Source: Afipia sp. (GTDB taxonomy: Bacteria; Pseudomonadota; Alphaproteobacteria; Rhizobiales; Xanthobacteraceae). Taken from it: 64,000 nt of DNA. The stretch is from assembly GCA_017308595.1 (NCBI GenBank), contig JAFKER010000016.1, positions 1 through 64,000 on the forward strand. Reading direction: 5' to 3'. Position numbers and translations under genes: made by a program. Shown here in pieces: positions 1 to 11,459 of the stretch. The notes under the pieces are model-generated. The model was not told the DNA's origin. It did no database searches and was given only the letters and a program-made list of their open reading frames with translations. Within the stretch, counting starts at the first letter, position 1, and the number at the start of each line of letters is the position of its first letter.

Positions 1-87
1 ACTGACGTATTGCTACGCCCGTTCGACTTGCATGTGTTAAGCCTGCCGCCAGCGTTCGCTCTGAGCCAGGATCAAACTCTCAAGTTG
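1..87 (-). rRNA. rrs: 16S ribosomal RNA, 5' end only (gene continues beyond window start)
   Basis: Read on the minus strand, positions 87 to 1 give the universal 16S 5' end: AACTTGAGAGTTTGATCC, then CTGGCTCAG and AACGCTGGCGGCAGGC, followed by the ACACATGCAAGTCGAAC helix. The stretch GGGCGTAGCAATACGTCAG after it is typical of the Bradyrhizobium/Afipia/Rhodopseudomonas group. Only about 87 nt of some 1,490 are present, because the gene runs off the left edge. The exact 5' terminus is placed by analogy with E. coli and could be off by a few bases. Confidence 0.97.
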
Positions 88-528
88 GACTTGAAACTTT
101 AAACCGGCTGATCACAACGTTTGACGAGGTCCCACCATTGTTAGCCGAAGCCAACTTGCTGTCTGCGATTCACATCGCTGACAACGATGGTGTAACCTTT
201 GAAACGTGTACCGCCGAAGTCTTTCGTCCGGTCTCAATGCACGAAAGCCGAAGCTTTCCCGCTATCGAGACCCGCAAGGACTCCGCCGTCCACGTTTCTC
301 TTTCTTCATCTTTACTTGTCAAACAGCCCGAAACCCGAGGGTTTCACCCGCCCATAGCCGGGCGAAAATCTTTGACGTCTCTACTTAAAGAGACCCGCTA
401 TCTATCCGACGCCGAATGACAACCGACAACTATCGGCTGTTTGTTCACTCGCTGTGGAGAGAAGCTGACCCGACGCGGAAGCTTGCCTGGACCCGTGGGC
501 CCCGGCGCCGCCGCGCTCAGTGGTCGGG

Positions 529-557
529 TTATAGGCCCTGGCCTCAGAGCTTGTCAA
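529..557 (-). promoter_or_regulatory. Probable rRNA operon promoter (TTGACA-N17-CTATAA)
   Basis: The minus strand carries TTGACA (552-557) and CTATAA (529-534) exactly 17 bp apart, very close to the alphaproteobacterial housekeeping consensus. A second TTGACA lies 12 bp further upstream (564-569). Transcription would start near 521 and run through about 430 nt of leader into the 16S gene. The rest of 88-1005 has no convincing protein gene: its open frames lack family resemblance and lie inside the rRNA leader. Confidence 0.7.
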
Positions 558-933
558 CGCCAATGTCAAAAAATCGTCGCAACGCACCCAAAAAATTTAA
601 ACCGCCAAGAAGTGCTTATTTATCAGGGCTTCGCGCCGTACTTGAGCCACATTCCTGCGACGTCCTGCACAGGAAATATGCCGCGACCGGACGAATACAA
701 GTATAGTTTTCCGGACCCGGCGCGGGATTCGGCGACGGCTTGGGGTTCGCCGTCAGAATTTAGGGATCGTAACAGCAAGAGTTGCACGGAACCGGTGTTT
801 GGCGGAAAGCAGCGTATGTTGGCTTACTGCAGAGATCGGTGACTGAAAGACAACCAGGCGCTAGCGGCTCTCAGCTCTCCGGGCACCCAGAGCCGGATCA
901 CAGCACACTGGCAGACCGTAAGGTGGCAGTTCG

Positions 934-962
934 TTGAGTGCTGAGACCTGACCGACTAAGAC
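934..962 (+). promoter_or_regulatory. Candidate promoter for the M23 peptidase gene
   Basis: TTGAGT (934-939) and TAAGAC (957-962) are separated by 17 bp and sit about 45 bp upstream of the TTG start at 1006. The match to consensus is partial, so this is a weak call based on position and spacing. Confidence 0.35.
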
Positions 963-1005
963 TAGATCAAACGACGACGACGAGCAGACTTGGGGGACGG
1001 CAGTT

Positions 1006-3039
1006 TTGAGCCACGGGACGTCACGCGGGGGACATTACGGGCGTGCCGGGATCATTGATCTCGGTCACGAACCCCCGCTTTCCGTCGACGGTTCGGAAGC
1101 TGCGGTGATCGATCGCCGGCGCGTCTCGGTCCAGTGGTTCAGCGGCACGATTCTCACCGGTCTGTGCGGCGCGGCTTTGATCGGAGGCGCTGTTTTCGCG
1201 TCCCTCGACGGCGAAATGACATTCGCCAAGGTGCCGGAACGAGTCGAAGGCGCATTGCGCGGCGCATTCGGTGCTAATGACAAAGCTGCTGCCCGAAAAA
1301 GCGACCGTCTGCCGCCGCCGAGCGAATCGGCTGCCGCTCGTCAGGTCATCCGGGTCTCCACGGCCGTGCGCGCCGGCGGACGCGATGTCATGCGGGTCCG
1401 CCCCTTCATACGGATTGCAGGCAATCTGTCGCTGGCCACCAGCGATCTCTCCGCCAAGGTCCCCGCCTTCAACGCCCAGCGCATGTTGACCGATGTTGGC
1501 ACTGCTGCTCCCGCGGAAGGCGACGACTCGCAAAATCCCAATGCCGCCGAACCGGACGCCGAAGTCTCGTTCGTGACGCGCGACCTTGCGTCGGTGCTGC
1601 CGCGCGCCAAGATCGCCGCCAGCATCGCGATAGACGAGGTGCTGCTGCGGGTGCGCGACGCTTCGAGCTGGCGCGGCAACGCCGCCGTCAAATACGCGTC
1701 GAACACGCCGTCCGATCTCCGAATGGCCTACGCCACGGAGGGCACGCCCGACCCCTATGCCGGCTTCGAGGCCCGCGTGGTGCCGGAGAACGTCACCCTG
1801 CTGCCGAAAACCAAAGAACAGATCACCGGCGGCAATCCCTCGAGCGAAAAAATTCATATCGTCAAGAAAGGCGACACCGTTCAGTCGATCCTGCGCGACA
1901 TGGGCGCGACGCCGGGCGAAGCGCTGGCGATTGCCAACAATCTTGGCGCGCGCGGCCGCGACGGTGGACTGAAAGAGGGCCAGAAGCTGCGCATCATGAT
2001 GGCCGGCACAGGACCGGGCCTTCAACGCCAGCAACCGGTTCGCGTCATTGTCGCCAACGAAACGACGATCGAAGCGGTTGCCGCACTTTCGGATCTCGGC
2101 AAATACGTCGCTGTCGATCCGGCGAGCTTCAACAGCGTAACCGAAACCGCCGCAAACAATCGCGACGATGACGACGACGATGATGACGGCACCGGCGTCC
2201 GGCTCTATCAGAGCATCTACGAGACAGCGCTGCGCAACAAGGTTCCAGCGTCCGTCATCGAAGACATGATTCGAATCTACTCCTACGACGTCGACTTCCA
2301 GCGCAAGGTTCAGGCAGGCGATTCGTTCGAAGTGTTCTTCGCGGGCGACGACGAAACCACTGGCACCGTCGAGAAAAACGATGTGCTCTACGCCTCCCTC
2401 ACAGTCGGCGGCGAAACCAAGAAATATTATCGCTTCCAGGCACCGGACGATTCGGTCGTCGACTACTATGACGAGACCGGCAAGAGCGCGAAGAAATTCC
2501 TGGTCCGCAAACCCGTTACCAACGCGATCATGCGCTCGGGCTTCGGCGGACGCCGCCACCCGATCCTCGGCTACACCAAGATGCACACCGGTGTGGACTG
2601 GGCCGCGCCTTACGGCACACCGATTTTCGCATCCGGCAATGGCGTGATCGAAAAGGCCGGCTGGGAAGGCGGCTACGGCAAATATATCCGCGTCAAGCAT
2701 CCCAACGGATACGAAACCGCCTACGGCCACATGACCGCCTTCGCCAAGGGCATGGAGCCCGGCAAGCGGGTGCGCCAGGGTCAGGTGATCGGCTTCGTCG
2801 GATCGACCGGCCTTTCCACCGGCGCGCACGTTCACTACGAAATCCTGGTCAACGGCCGCTTTGTCGATCCGATGCGCATCAAGCTGCCACGTGGACGTTC
2901 GCTTGAAGGGCCGATGCTGGCGAACTTCGAAACCGAGCGCGACCGGCTCGATGCCATGATCAACAGCCGCCCTGGTGGCAATCGTCCGCAGCCGCAGGCA
3001 GGCAAGGGCCAGAAGACGGCGCAGGCCGCAGACCGCTAA
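1006..3039 (+). CDS. Membrane-anchored M23 family peptidoglycan endopeptidase with LysM-like domain
   Basis: This 677-residue protein probably cuts peptide cross-links of peptidoglycan in the periplasm. The start is TTG at 1006, preceded by the purine-rich tract GGGGGACGG (992-1000). One hydrophobic segment at about residues 46-70 should anchor it in the inner membrane. A LysM/OapA-like repeat begins near residue 284 (HIVKKGDTVQSIL). The C-terminal LytM domain has the full zinc set: H527 and D531 in HTGVD, and the HVH motif at 608-610. A run of eight aspartates (387-394) lies between the two domains. It is probably monocistronic, since the next gene follows after 138 bp. The family is well established; the exact substrate bond is not readable. 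Confidence 0.9.
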   Translation: MSHGTSRGGHYGRAGIIDLGHEPPLSVDGSEAAVIDRRRVSVQWFSGTILTGLCGAALIGGAVFASLDGEMTFAKVPERVEGALRGAFGANDKAAARKSDRLPPPSESAAARQVIRVSTAVRAGGRDVMRVRPFIRIAGNLSLATSDLSAKVPAFNAQRMLTDVGTAAPAEGDDSQNPNAAEPDAEVSFVTRDLASVLPRAKIAASIAIDEVLLRVRDASSWRGNAAVKYASNTPSDLRMAYATEGTPDPYAGFEARVVPENVTLLPKTKEQITGGNPSSEKIHIVKKGDTVQSILRDMGATPGEALAIANNLGARGRDGGLKEGQKLRIMMAGTGPGLQRQQPVRVIVANETTIEAVAALSDLGKYVAVDPASFNSVTETAANNRDDDDDDDDGTGVRLYQSIYETALRNKVPASVIEDMIRIYSYDVDFQRKVQAGDSFEVFFAGDDETTGTVEKNDVLYASLTVGGETKKYYRFQAPDDSVVDYYDETGKSAKKFLVRKPVTNAIMRSGFGGRRHPILGYTKMHTGVDWAAPYGTPIFASGNGVIEKAGWEGGYGKYIRVKHPNGYETAYGHMTAFAKGMEPGKRVRQGQVIGFVGSTGLSTGAHVHYEILVNGRFVDPMRIKLPRGRSLEGPMLANFETERDRLDAMINSRPGGNRPQPQAGKGQKTAQAADR

Positions 3040-3177
3040 AATTCAAGACAATCATTGAGGCCGTTTAAAACGCGCGAGCGCAGTCGTGCGTGCGCTGCAA
3101 TGTCGGTTTTGTTTGCCAAGCAAAGGTCCCGGACAAATACTTCCCGCACAAGATCAATCTGCCGGGAGGCTCGAATC

Positions 3178-4812
3178 ATGAAACATCGCTTCGTCGCATG
3201 CGCCACGCTGGCAGCCACACTCGCGCTCGGTGCTACCACTGCTGCTTTCGCTCAAATCTATGAGACGACGAAGCTGGTGCCGGGCTCGGCTTTCCATGGC
3301 GTGCATGGACTTGGCATCGACAAGAGCGGCCGCCTGTTCGCGGGCAGCGTCGCAGGCGCAGCGCTTTACGAAGTGGACCGCGCGGCCGGCGCCGCGAAAA
3401 TCGCGATTTCCACCGCAGATGGCGGCATGGCCGACGACATCGCCTTCGCGCCCGACGGCACCATGGCATGGACCGGCTTTCTCACTGGCGATCTTTATGC
3501 CCGCAAAGGCGACGGCCCCATCAAAAAACTCGCTTCGGGATTGCCGGGCATCAACTCACTCGCCTTCCGCAAGGACGGCCGGCTCTACGCCACGCAGGTT
3601 TTCCTCGGCGATGCGCTCTATGAAATCGACATCGAAGGCGTGAAGCCACCGCGCAAGATCATGGAAAAGATGGGCGGCCTGAACGGATTCGAATTCGGCC
3701 CCGACGGCCTGCTGTATGGACCGCTCTGGTTCAAGGGACAGGTCGTGAAGGTCGATGTCGACAAGGGTGATCTTGCCGTCGTCGCCGATGGATTCAAGGT
3801 GCCTGCCGCCGTGAACTTCGATTCCAAGGGTAATCTCTGGGTGGTGGACACCGCACTCGGTCAGCTCGTGAAGGTGGATCCGAAGACCGGCGCCAAGAAA
3901 GTCGTGGCCCAGCTCAAGCCCGCACTCGACAATCTCGCCATCGACAGCAATGACCGCATTTTCGTGTCCAACATGGCCGATAACGGTATTCAGGAAGTCG
4001 ATCCCGAAACCGGCGCGACCAAGCAGGTCATCATCGGCCAGCTTTCGCTGCCCGGCGGCATCGGCGTGGTCAGCGACGGGGATAAGGACACGCTCTATGT
4101 AGCAGATGTCTTTGCCTATCGCACCGTTGACGGCGCGACCGGCAAAGTGAGCGAACCGGCACGCATGCACGCCGACGGCGTGACGCTGGAATATCCCATG
4201 AGCGCGACAGCGAAGGGCGATTTCGTTGTGCTGTCGAGCTGGTTCACCGGCACAGTGCAACTGATCGACCGCAAGAGCGGCAAGACCGTTGAGATGCTGC
4301 ACGGCTTCAAGGCCCCGCACGACGCGGTGCGCCTCGGCGACGGCAGCATTCTGGTGAATGAACTCGGCACCAAATCGCTGCTTCGCGTCAACGGCGAGCA
4401 CGGCAAGGACCGCAAGACGGTGGCGGCCGATCTTGCCGGTCCCATCGGCCTTGTCGCGGCGAATGACAGCACCGCTTACGTCACCGAAGCCTTTGCAGGG
4501 CTGGTGTCGAAGATAGATCTCGCAAGCGGCGCCAAAACCGTCGTTGCCAAGGATCTGAAAGGTCCGGAAGGAATCGCGCTCGCCCCCGATGGCAAGCTGA
4601 TCGTCGCTGAGGTCGGCGTCAGGCGGGTGATCTCGATCGACCCGCAGAACGGCGCAGTCACGGAAATCGCAGGCAACCTGCCGATCGGTCTTGCAGGCGC
4701 AGCAGGAACATTGCCGACGAACATTCCCACCGGTGTCGGCGTCGGATCATCGGGAACGATCTATGTGTCGTCAGACATCGAGAACGCGATCTATGCACTG
4801 AAGAAGAAATAA
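3178..4812 (+). CDS. Secreted SMP-30/NHL-like beta-propeller protein
   Basis: The ATG at 3178 is preferred over a frame opening at 3055, because it follows GGGAGG at a proper distance and opens a classic signal peptide (MKHRFVACATLAATLALG, cleavage near AFAQ at residue 26). The 544-residue product would be periplasmic. The mature part consists of repeated blade-like units with motifs such as GIDKSGRLF, AFAPDGTMAW, EFGPDGLLYG and ALAPDGKLIV, typical of six-bladed SMP-30/gluconolactonase or NHL propellers. Nothing visible fixes a lactonase or other enzymatic role, so the function is unknown beyond the fold. Confidence 0.8.
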   Translation: MKHRFVACATLAATLALGATTAAFAQIYETTKLVPGSAFHGVHGLGIDKSGRLFAGSVAGAALYEVDRAAGAAKIAISTADGGMADDIAFAPDGTMAWTGFLTGDLYARKGDGPIKKLASGLPGINSLAFRKDGRLYATQVFLGDALYEIDIEGVKPPRKIMEKMGGLNGFEFGPDGLLYGPLWFKGQVVKVDVDKGDLAVVADGFKVPAAVNFDSKGNLWVVDTALGQLVKVDPKTGAKKVVAQLKPALDNLAIDSNDRIFVSNMADNGIQEVDPETGATKQVIIGQLSLPGGIGVVSDGDKDTLYVADVFAYRTVDGATGKVSEPARMHADGVTLEYPMSATAKGDFVVLSSWFTGTVQLIDRKSGKTVEMLHGFKAPHDAVRLGDGSILVNELGTKSLLRVNGEHGKDRKTVAADLAGPIGLVAANDSTAYVTEAFAGLVSKIDLASGAKTVVAKDLKGPEGIALAPDGKLIVAEVGVRRVISIDPQNGAVTEIAGNLPIGLAGAAGTLPTNIPTGVGVGSSGTIYVSSDIENAIYALKKK

Positions 4813-4840
4813 GCGGCGCAGAGACGGGTCTCAAAGTAAA

Positions 4841-4871
4841 GAGCCGGGCACATGTAGCCCGGCTCTTTCAT
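4841..4871. terminator. Bidirectional rho-independent terminator
   Basis: GAGCCGGGC and GCCCGGCTC (4841-4865) form a perfect 9-bp stem with a 7-nt loop. T-rich sequence (TTCATTTT) follows on the plus side and TTTACTTTG on the minus side. It lies between the convergent beta-propeller gene and clpB and can serve both. Confidence 0.8.
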
Positions 4872-4891
4872 TTTGGTTCAGTTCACGCCTG

Positions 4892-7525
<2,634 letters not shown>

Positions 7526-7746
7526 TCGGGTTTCCCTCAGCCTGCTACCTGTCCGCCCCGAAGGCACGGATGTTAGCATCTTCAATGGGGTTCCGCCGCC
7601 GGCATTGACGTTCCTCAACCCGTGGCGGGGACCGGCGTTGCACCGGCTTGAACCTCATGTGGGAACTAGGGTGCGCCTGCGAAAGAGGCAGCTCCGAAAA
7701 TTCGGCAAAAGTAGCGGGAAGCCGCGAATTCGCTTAGGGCTAGGGG

Positions 7747-8523
7747 ATGCCAGATCATGCCCCCGCCACCCTCCAGAGCATCTATCGCTATCCTGTCAAA
7801 GGCCTTTCGCCCGAGGCACTTGAGACGGCGTCCCTCCGCGTCGGCCAGACGCTCCCGGCCGACCGGCGCTATGCCATCGAGAACGGCCCGACCGGTTTCG
7901 ATCCCGCCGACCCGAAATATCTTCCGAAAATCCGGTTCCTGATGCTGATGCGGAACGAGCGTCTCGCCGCGCTCCAAACCCGGTTCGACGATACCGGCAA
8001 TGTGCTGACCATCCGCCACAACAATGCGGAGGCCGTGCGAGGCGATCTGGAAACAGAAAGCGGCCGTGTCGCGATCGAGCAATTTTTCGCTGACAACTTC
8101 GTCAGCGAACTGCGGGGGCCGCCAAAAATCCTCGCCGCGCCCGGCCATAGCTTTTCAGACGTCGCCGCCAAGGTGGTGTCGATCATCAATCTGGCCAGCG
8201 TGGCGGAGATTGAAACCATCGTCGGGCAGCCGGTCCATCCGCTGCGCTTTCGCGCCAATCTCTATGTCAGCGGCTGGCCCGCATGGCACGAATTCGACCT
8301 CATGGGGCAGGAACTAACCATCGGGACCGCACGGCTCAAGGTCATCAAGAGGATCGTCCGCTGTGCCGCCGTCAATGTCGATCCGGTCACGGCGGAGCGC
8401 GACATGAACATCCCGCAGGCGCTGATGCAGATGTACGACCACGCCGATTGCGGCGTCTATGCCGAAGTCATCGCCGGCGGCGATATTGCCACCGGCGATG
8501 CCATCACAGCGCCCTCACCCTGA
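7747..8523 (+). CDS. MOSC domain-containing protein (molybdenum cofactor sulfurase C-terminal type)
   Basis: This 258-residue protein opens with the MOSC N-terminal barrel (LQSIYRYPVKGLSPE). It continues with the MOSC domain, whose invariant cysteine is C206 in IVRCAAVNVDPVTAERD. MOSC proteins carry or transfer activated sulfur, or bind molybdopterin, as in MoCo sulfurase and the mARC amidoxime reductases. The protein has no PLP domain, so it is not a full sulfurase. No partner redox protein is adjacent. The stop codon lies inside a palindromic repeat that begins at 8519. Confidence 0.88.
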   Translation: MPDHAPATLQSIYRYPVKGLSPEALETASLRVGQTLPADRRYAIENGPTGFDPADPKYLPKIRFLMLMRNERLAALQTRFDDTGNVLTIRHNNAEAVRGDLETESGRVAIEQFFADNFVSELRGPPKILAAPGHSFSDVAAKVVSIINLASVAEIETIVGQPVHPLRFRANLYVSGWPAWHEFDLMGQELTIGTARLKVIKRIVRCAAVNVDPVTAERDMNIPQALMQMYDHADCGVYAEVIAGGDIATGDAITAPSP

Positions 8524-8608
8524 GGTGCGCGCTCTTGCGCGCCTCGAAGGGCGACGGCATCTAGCTGTCATCCTTCGAGGCTTGCCAAAGCTGGCTCGCA
8601 CCTCAGGA
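8519..8608. repeat. REP-like palindromic element
   Basis: Nested inverted repeats are visible: CCTGAGGTGCG (8519-8529) pairs with CGCACCTCAGG (8598-8608), and CCTCGAAGG (8542-8550) pairs with CCTTCGAGG (8572-8580). The flanks read GTCATCC and GGATGACG. Dispersed elements with these CCTCAGGATGACG ends are common in Bradyrhizobium-type genomes. The element overlaps the last codon and stop of the MOSC gene and lies between two convergent genes, so it may also end transcription. Confidence 0.7.
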
Positions 8609-8627
8609 TGACGCTTCGTGCGGCGTA

Positions 8628-9239
8628 TCAGCTCGACGGCATGACGTAGGCGTAAACCCGGCCGCGCGAATAAGTCGCCTCGGCGACACGGTGGCCGTGA
8701 TTGCCGGAGATCACGATCGGATTGCCCTTGGCATCGATGCCGCTGACGATGCCGACATGGCCGCCGCGGCGGCCGCGCGACATCACCGCAATGGCGCCCA
8801 CCTGAGGACCGGAAATGCGCTGGCCGTAATTCGCGAACGAGCGCGCCATGTCCGAGCCGGTGCCCTTATGGCCTGACCGCTCGAGAACCATGTTCATGAA
8901 ACGCGCGCACCAGAGGCGGGCGCGGCTGGTCGGGTTGCCGCTGCCGATATAACGGCGCGCTTCCGCGACGAGGCTTGATCCGCCGAAGCCGCCAAAGCCC
9001 TGCGATGTTGATGCTTCGACAGCAGCCGCTGCGGCGTGACGGCCGCGCCGTGCATAATGGCGAGTGCGATGACCATAGTGCTTCTTGGCGTGATACTTGG
9101 AATGGTGAACGTGATGGTGGTGACTTGCGCCGTGCTGCGGCCTTGCCGAAGCCGGGGTCGCCAGTGCGACGATTGCCACTGAACACAGCGCCAGCGCGGC
9201 GCCTCGAAGCGGCAGACGAATTTTACGCGATACAGTCAT
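8628..9239 (-). CDS. Secreted CHAP/NlpC-P60-like amidase with histidine-rich linker
   Basis: This 203-residue protein has a signal peptide (cleavage near TPASA, residue 32), then a very basic linker rich in His, Lys and Arg (residues 35-70), a Gly-rich hinge, and a C-terminal catalytic domain. Candidate catalytic residues are C111 (RLWCARFMN) and H161 (GGHVGIVSG), with a trailing N/H region (ISGNHGHRV), fitting TIGR02594-like CHAP hydrolases. It probably cleaves peptidoglycan amide bonds in the periplasm. The gene stands alone, convergent with the MOSC gene. The family is clear but the physiological role is inferred. Confidence 0.85.
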   Translation of the reverse strand: MTVSRKIRLPLRGAALALCSVAIVALATPASARPQHGASHHHHVHHSKYHAKKHYGHRTRHYARRGRHAAAAAVEASTSQGFGGFGGSSLVAEARRYIGSGNPTSRARLWCARFMNMVLERSGHKGTGSDMARSFANYGQRISGPQVGAIAVMSRGRRGGHVGIVSGIDAKGNPIVISGNHGHRVAEATYSRGRVYAYVMPSS

Positions 9240-9428
9240 CTAATAAGTCCCTCGTGACACCCCCTGTGCCCATCGTTCGCACGCGAACGACATGCCGCAG
9301 CGCACAAACCGGGCTGGTGTGACGAGAACAAGACTCGATAAGGCAACGCCTGAGTCATTTCGCGGCGATTGCGGGATCATTTGATGGCGGGAATACGAAC
9401 ATACACGGCCGCATTCGAGCCGTAGATG

Positions 9429-10088
9429 TTAACCCCGGCGCGTGAGCAGGAAGACGCCCTGCTCGCCGAACATGTTCCAGAACCACCACGGCGCATTCAG
9501 CCGCAATGGCCGGCCGTAAAGATCGAGCGCCACAGCACGCTCCATCTTGACGTTGATCTCATCACACAGCTGCACGAAGTCCTTGATGGTGCAGAAATGG
9601 ATGTTCGGCGTGTCGTACCACGTCGCCGGAAGGTTGTCGGTGCGCGGCATCTGGCCCTTTACAAGCAACTGGAGCCGCATTTTCCAGTGGCCGAAATTCG
9701 GAAACGACACAATCGCGCTGCGCCCGATACGCAGCAGGTTTTCCAGCACCACGCGCGGCTGCCGGGTCGCCTGCAGGGTTTGCGACAGGATCACGTAGTC
9801 GAACGAGTCGTCCGGATAATTGACCAGATCCGTGTCGGCGTCGCCCTGCACCACGGCCAGTCCCTTGGCGACGCAGCGGTTGACGCCTTCGCGCGACAAC
9901 TCGATGCCACGCCCGTCGACACCGCGCGTTTCCAGAAGACGCAGCAAGTCGCCCTCGCCGCAGCCGACGTCGAGCACTTTCGAGCCGGGCTCGACCATCT
10001 GCGCAACCAGCAGGTGATCGGCGCGATAGCCGTTTTCGGTGACGGGAAGAACTGCGGTCGGCCGGAACGCCTGATCCTGAACTGTCAT
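9429..10088 (-). CDS. metW: Methionine biosynthesis protein MetW (methyltransferase fold)
   Basis: This 219-residue Rossmann methyltransferase-fold protein has motif I VLDVGCGEGDLL near residues 37-48, followed by VDGRGIELSREGV and the MetW signature LENLLRIGRSAIVSFPNFGHW. MetW works with MetX in homoserine acylation in many proteobacteria. The gene starts 1 bp after the metX stop, so the two are co-transcribed and probably translationally coupled, and both fall under the SAM-II riboswitch upstream of metX. The start at 10088 agrees with the family N-terminus. Confidence 0.94.
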   Translation of the reverse strand: MTVQDQAFRPTAVLPVTENGYRADHLLVAQMVEPGSKVLDVGCGEGDLLRLLETRGVDGRGIELSREGVNRCVAKGLAVVQGDADTDLVNYPDDSFDYVILSQTLQATRQPRVVLENLLRIGRSAIVSFPNFGHWKMRLQLLVKGQMPRTDNLPATWYDTPNIHFCTIKDFVQLCDEINVKMERAVALDLYGRPLRLNAPWWFWNMFGEQGVFLLTRRG

Positions 10089-10089
10089 G

Positions 10090-11289
10090 CTAGCTGCTCG
10101 CTGAATTCAGGCCGTGAGCCGACGCTGCCGATTCAAGGAATGCGCGGGAGATGCCGATGAACTCCGGCACATCGAGCAGGAAGGCGTCGTGCCCTCTGTC
10201 GGTTTCAATTTCCGCGAACGAGACCCGCGCACTGCCCGCATTGAGCGCATGCACGATGGCGCGAGATTCCGAGGTGGGAAACAGCCAGTCGCTGGTGAAC
10301 GATACCACGCAGAAGCGCGTGCGCGTGCCGCGCCAGGCTTCCGCCAGCACACCGTTATGATCGGCAGCAATGTCGAAATAATCCATCGCCCGGGTCAGGT
10401 AGAGATAACTGTTGGCGTCGAAGCGCTCAACGAAGGACGAGCCCTGATGGCGCAGATAACTTTCCACTTCGAAGTCGGCATCGAACGAAAATGTCGGGAG
10501 TTCACGATCCTGCAAGCGGCGGCCGAACTTACGATGAAGCGCAGCGTCAGAGAGGTAAGTTATGTGAGCGGCCATGCGCGCGACACCGAGACCGCGATGC
10601 GGATGCGTGCCATCCTCGAAATAGCGTCCGCCGCGCCAGTTGGGATCGGCCATCACGGCCTGGCGGCCGAGCTCATGAAAGGCGATGTTCTGCGCCGAGT
10701 GCCGTGTGCTGCACGCCACCGCCAACGCCGAGAACACGCGCTCCGGATAGGCCGTGGTCCATTGCAACACCTGCATGCCGCCCATCGATCCGCCGACAAC
10801 GGCGAACAATTTCTCAATACCGAGATGATCAAGCAGCATCGCTTGCGCCCGCACCATGTCGGGAATCGTGATGACCGGGAAATCCAGTCCCCACAGGTTT
10901 CCGGTCGCGGGATTGGTCGATGACGGTCCGGTCGAACCCATGCAGCCACCAACCACATTCGAGCAGATCACATAGTAGCGATCGGTATCGATCGGCTTAC
11001 CGGGGCCGACCAGCGTCTGCCACCACCCTGGCTTGCCGGTGACCGGATGCACGTTCGCGACATGCTGATCGCCGGTCAGTGCATGGCAGATCAGGATAGC
11101 GTTGGAGCGATCGCCGTTGAGATGGCCGTAAGCCTGATAGGCGATCTGGAACGGCGAAAGATCGATGCCACAGTCGAGATGCAGCGGCTTGTCGGCACCA
11201 AACTGCGCGACCAGCGACGAGGGATGATCCGCCTCGTGCGCGCGCTCGGTGGGTGCCGTGTCACCCTTCAACGGTTTGACATTAACCAT
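10090..11289 (-). CDS. metX: Homoserine O-acetyltransferase MetX
   Basis: MetX transfers an acyl group from acyl-CoA to homoserine, the committed step of methionine synthesis. The 399-residue alpha/beta hydrolase has the nucleophile elbow GGSMGGMQ, the oxyanion region CHALTGDQH, the aspartate in SFTSDWLFP and the histidine in DRGHDAFLL. The ATG at 11289 is chosen because residues further upstream would read through the terminator and riboswitch. MetX enzymes of this group can use acetyl- or succinyl-CoA, and the choice cannot be settled here. The gene forms an operon with metW and is controlled by the SAM-II element at 11396-11449. Confidence 0.95.
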   Translation of the reverse strand: MVNVKPLKGDTAPTERAHEADHPSSLVAQFGADKPLHLDCGIDLSPFQIAYQAYGHLNGDRSNAILICHALTGDQHVANVHPVTGKPGWWQTLVGPGKPIDTDRYYVICSNVVGGCMGSTGPSSTNPATGNLWGLDFPVITIPDMVRAQAMLLDHLGIEKLFAVVGGSMGGMQVLQWTTAYPERVFSALAVACSTRHSAQNIAFHELGRQAVMADPNWRGGRYFEDGTHPHRGLGVARMAAHITYLSDAALHRKFGRRLQDRELPTFSFDADFEVESYLRHQGSSFVERFDANSYLYLTRAMDYFDIAADHNGVLAEAWRGTRTRFCVVSFTSDWLFPTSESRAIVHALNAGSARVSFAEIETDRGHDAFLLDVPEFIGISRAFLESAASAHGLNSASS

Positions 11290-11343
11290 CTTGTTTCTGG
11301 CCTCCTCAGCAGGTCTCGAAGACCAACGTCGGAAATCAGGCAC

Positions 11344-11395
11344 AAAAAACCCGGCCTGAAACGAGGTTCGGCCGGGATCACTTACATCCCCGGCC
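11344..11395 (-). terminator. Attenuator: terminator with competing upstream hairpin in the metX leader
   Basis: In minus-strand RNA, GGCCGGGG (11395-11388), CCCGGCC (11376-11370) and GGCCGGG (11356-11350) follow one another, and the last is followed by six U (11349-11344). Segments two and three form an intrinsic terminator. Segments one and two form a competing hairpin that would prevent it. Segment one begins directly after the SAM-II aptamer, so this is the probable expression platform. Confidence 0.8.
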
Positions 11396-11449
11396 TGTTT
11401 AGCGAGTTGTTTAACGTGGCTGCAAGCCGGCCGGCTCAAATGACCACGG
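11396..11449 (-). promoter_or_regulatory. SAM-II riboswitch aptamer upstream of metX
   Basis: The minus strand shows the SAM-II consensus. P1 strand CCGTGG is followed by TCATTTG, the GCCGGCCGGC hairpin, CTTGCAG, the P1 complement CCACG, then TTAAACAA and the pseudoknot tail CTCGCTAAA. SAM-II aptamers of alphaproteobacteria precede metA/metX and lower expression when S-adenosylmethionine is plentiful. The position, 107 bp before metX, and the following attenuator support this assignment. Confidence 0.93.
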
Positions 11450-11459
11450 AATGACTAGG

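Noticed and set aside
1021-2835. 604-codon minus-strand frame
   Set aside because: It lies antisense to the M23 peptidase gene, has no family resemblance, and reflects GC-rich codon bias.
7583-7590. Heat-shock sigma-32 promoter for clpB
   Set aside because: CCCCATTG fits the -10, but no CTTGAA-like -35 lies at the right distance, so it was not listed as a feature.
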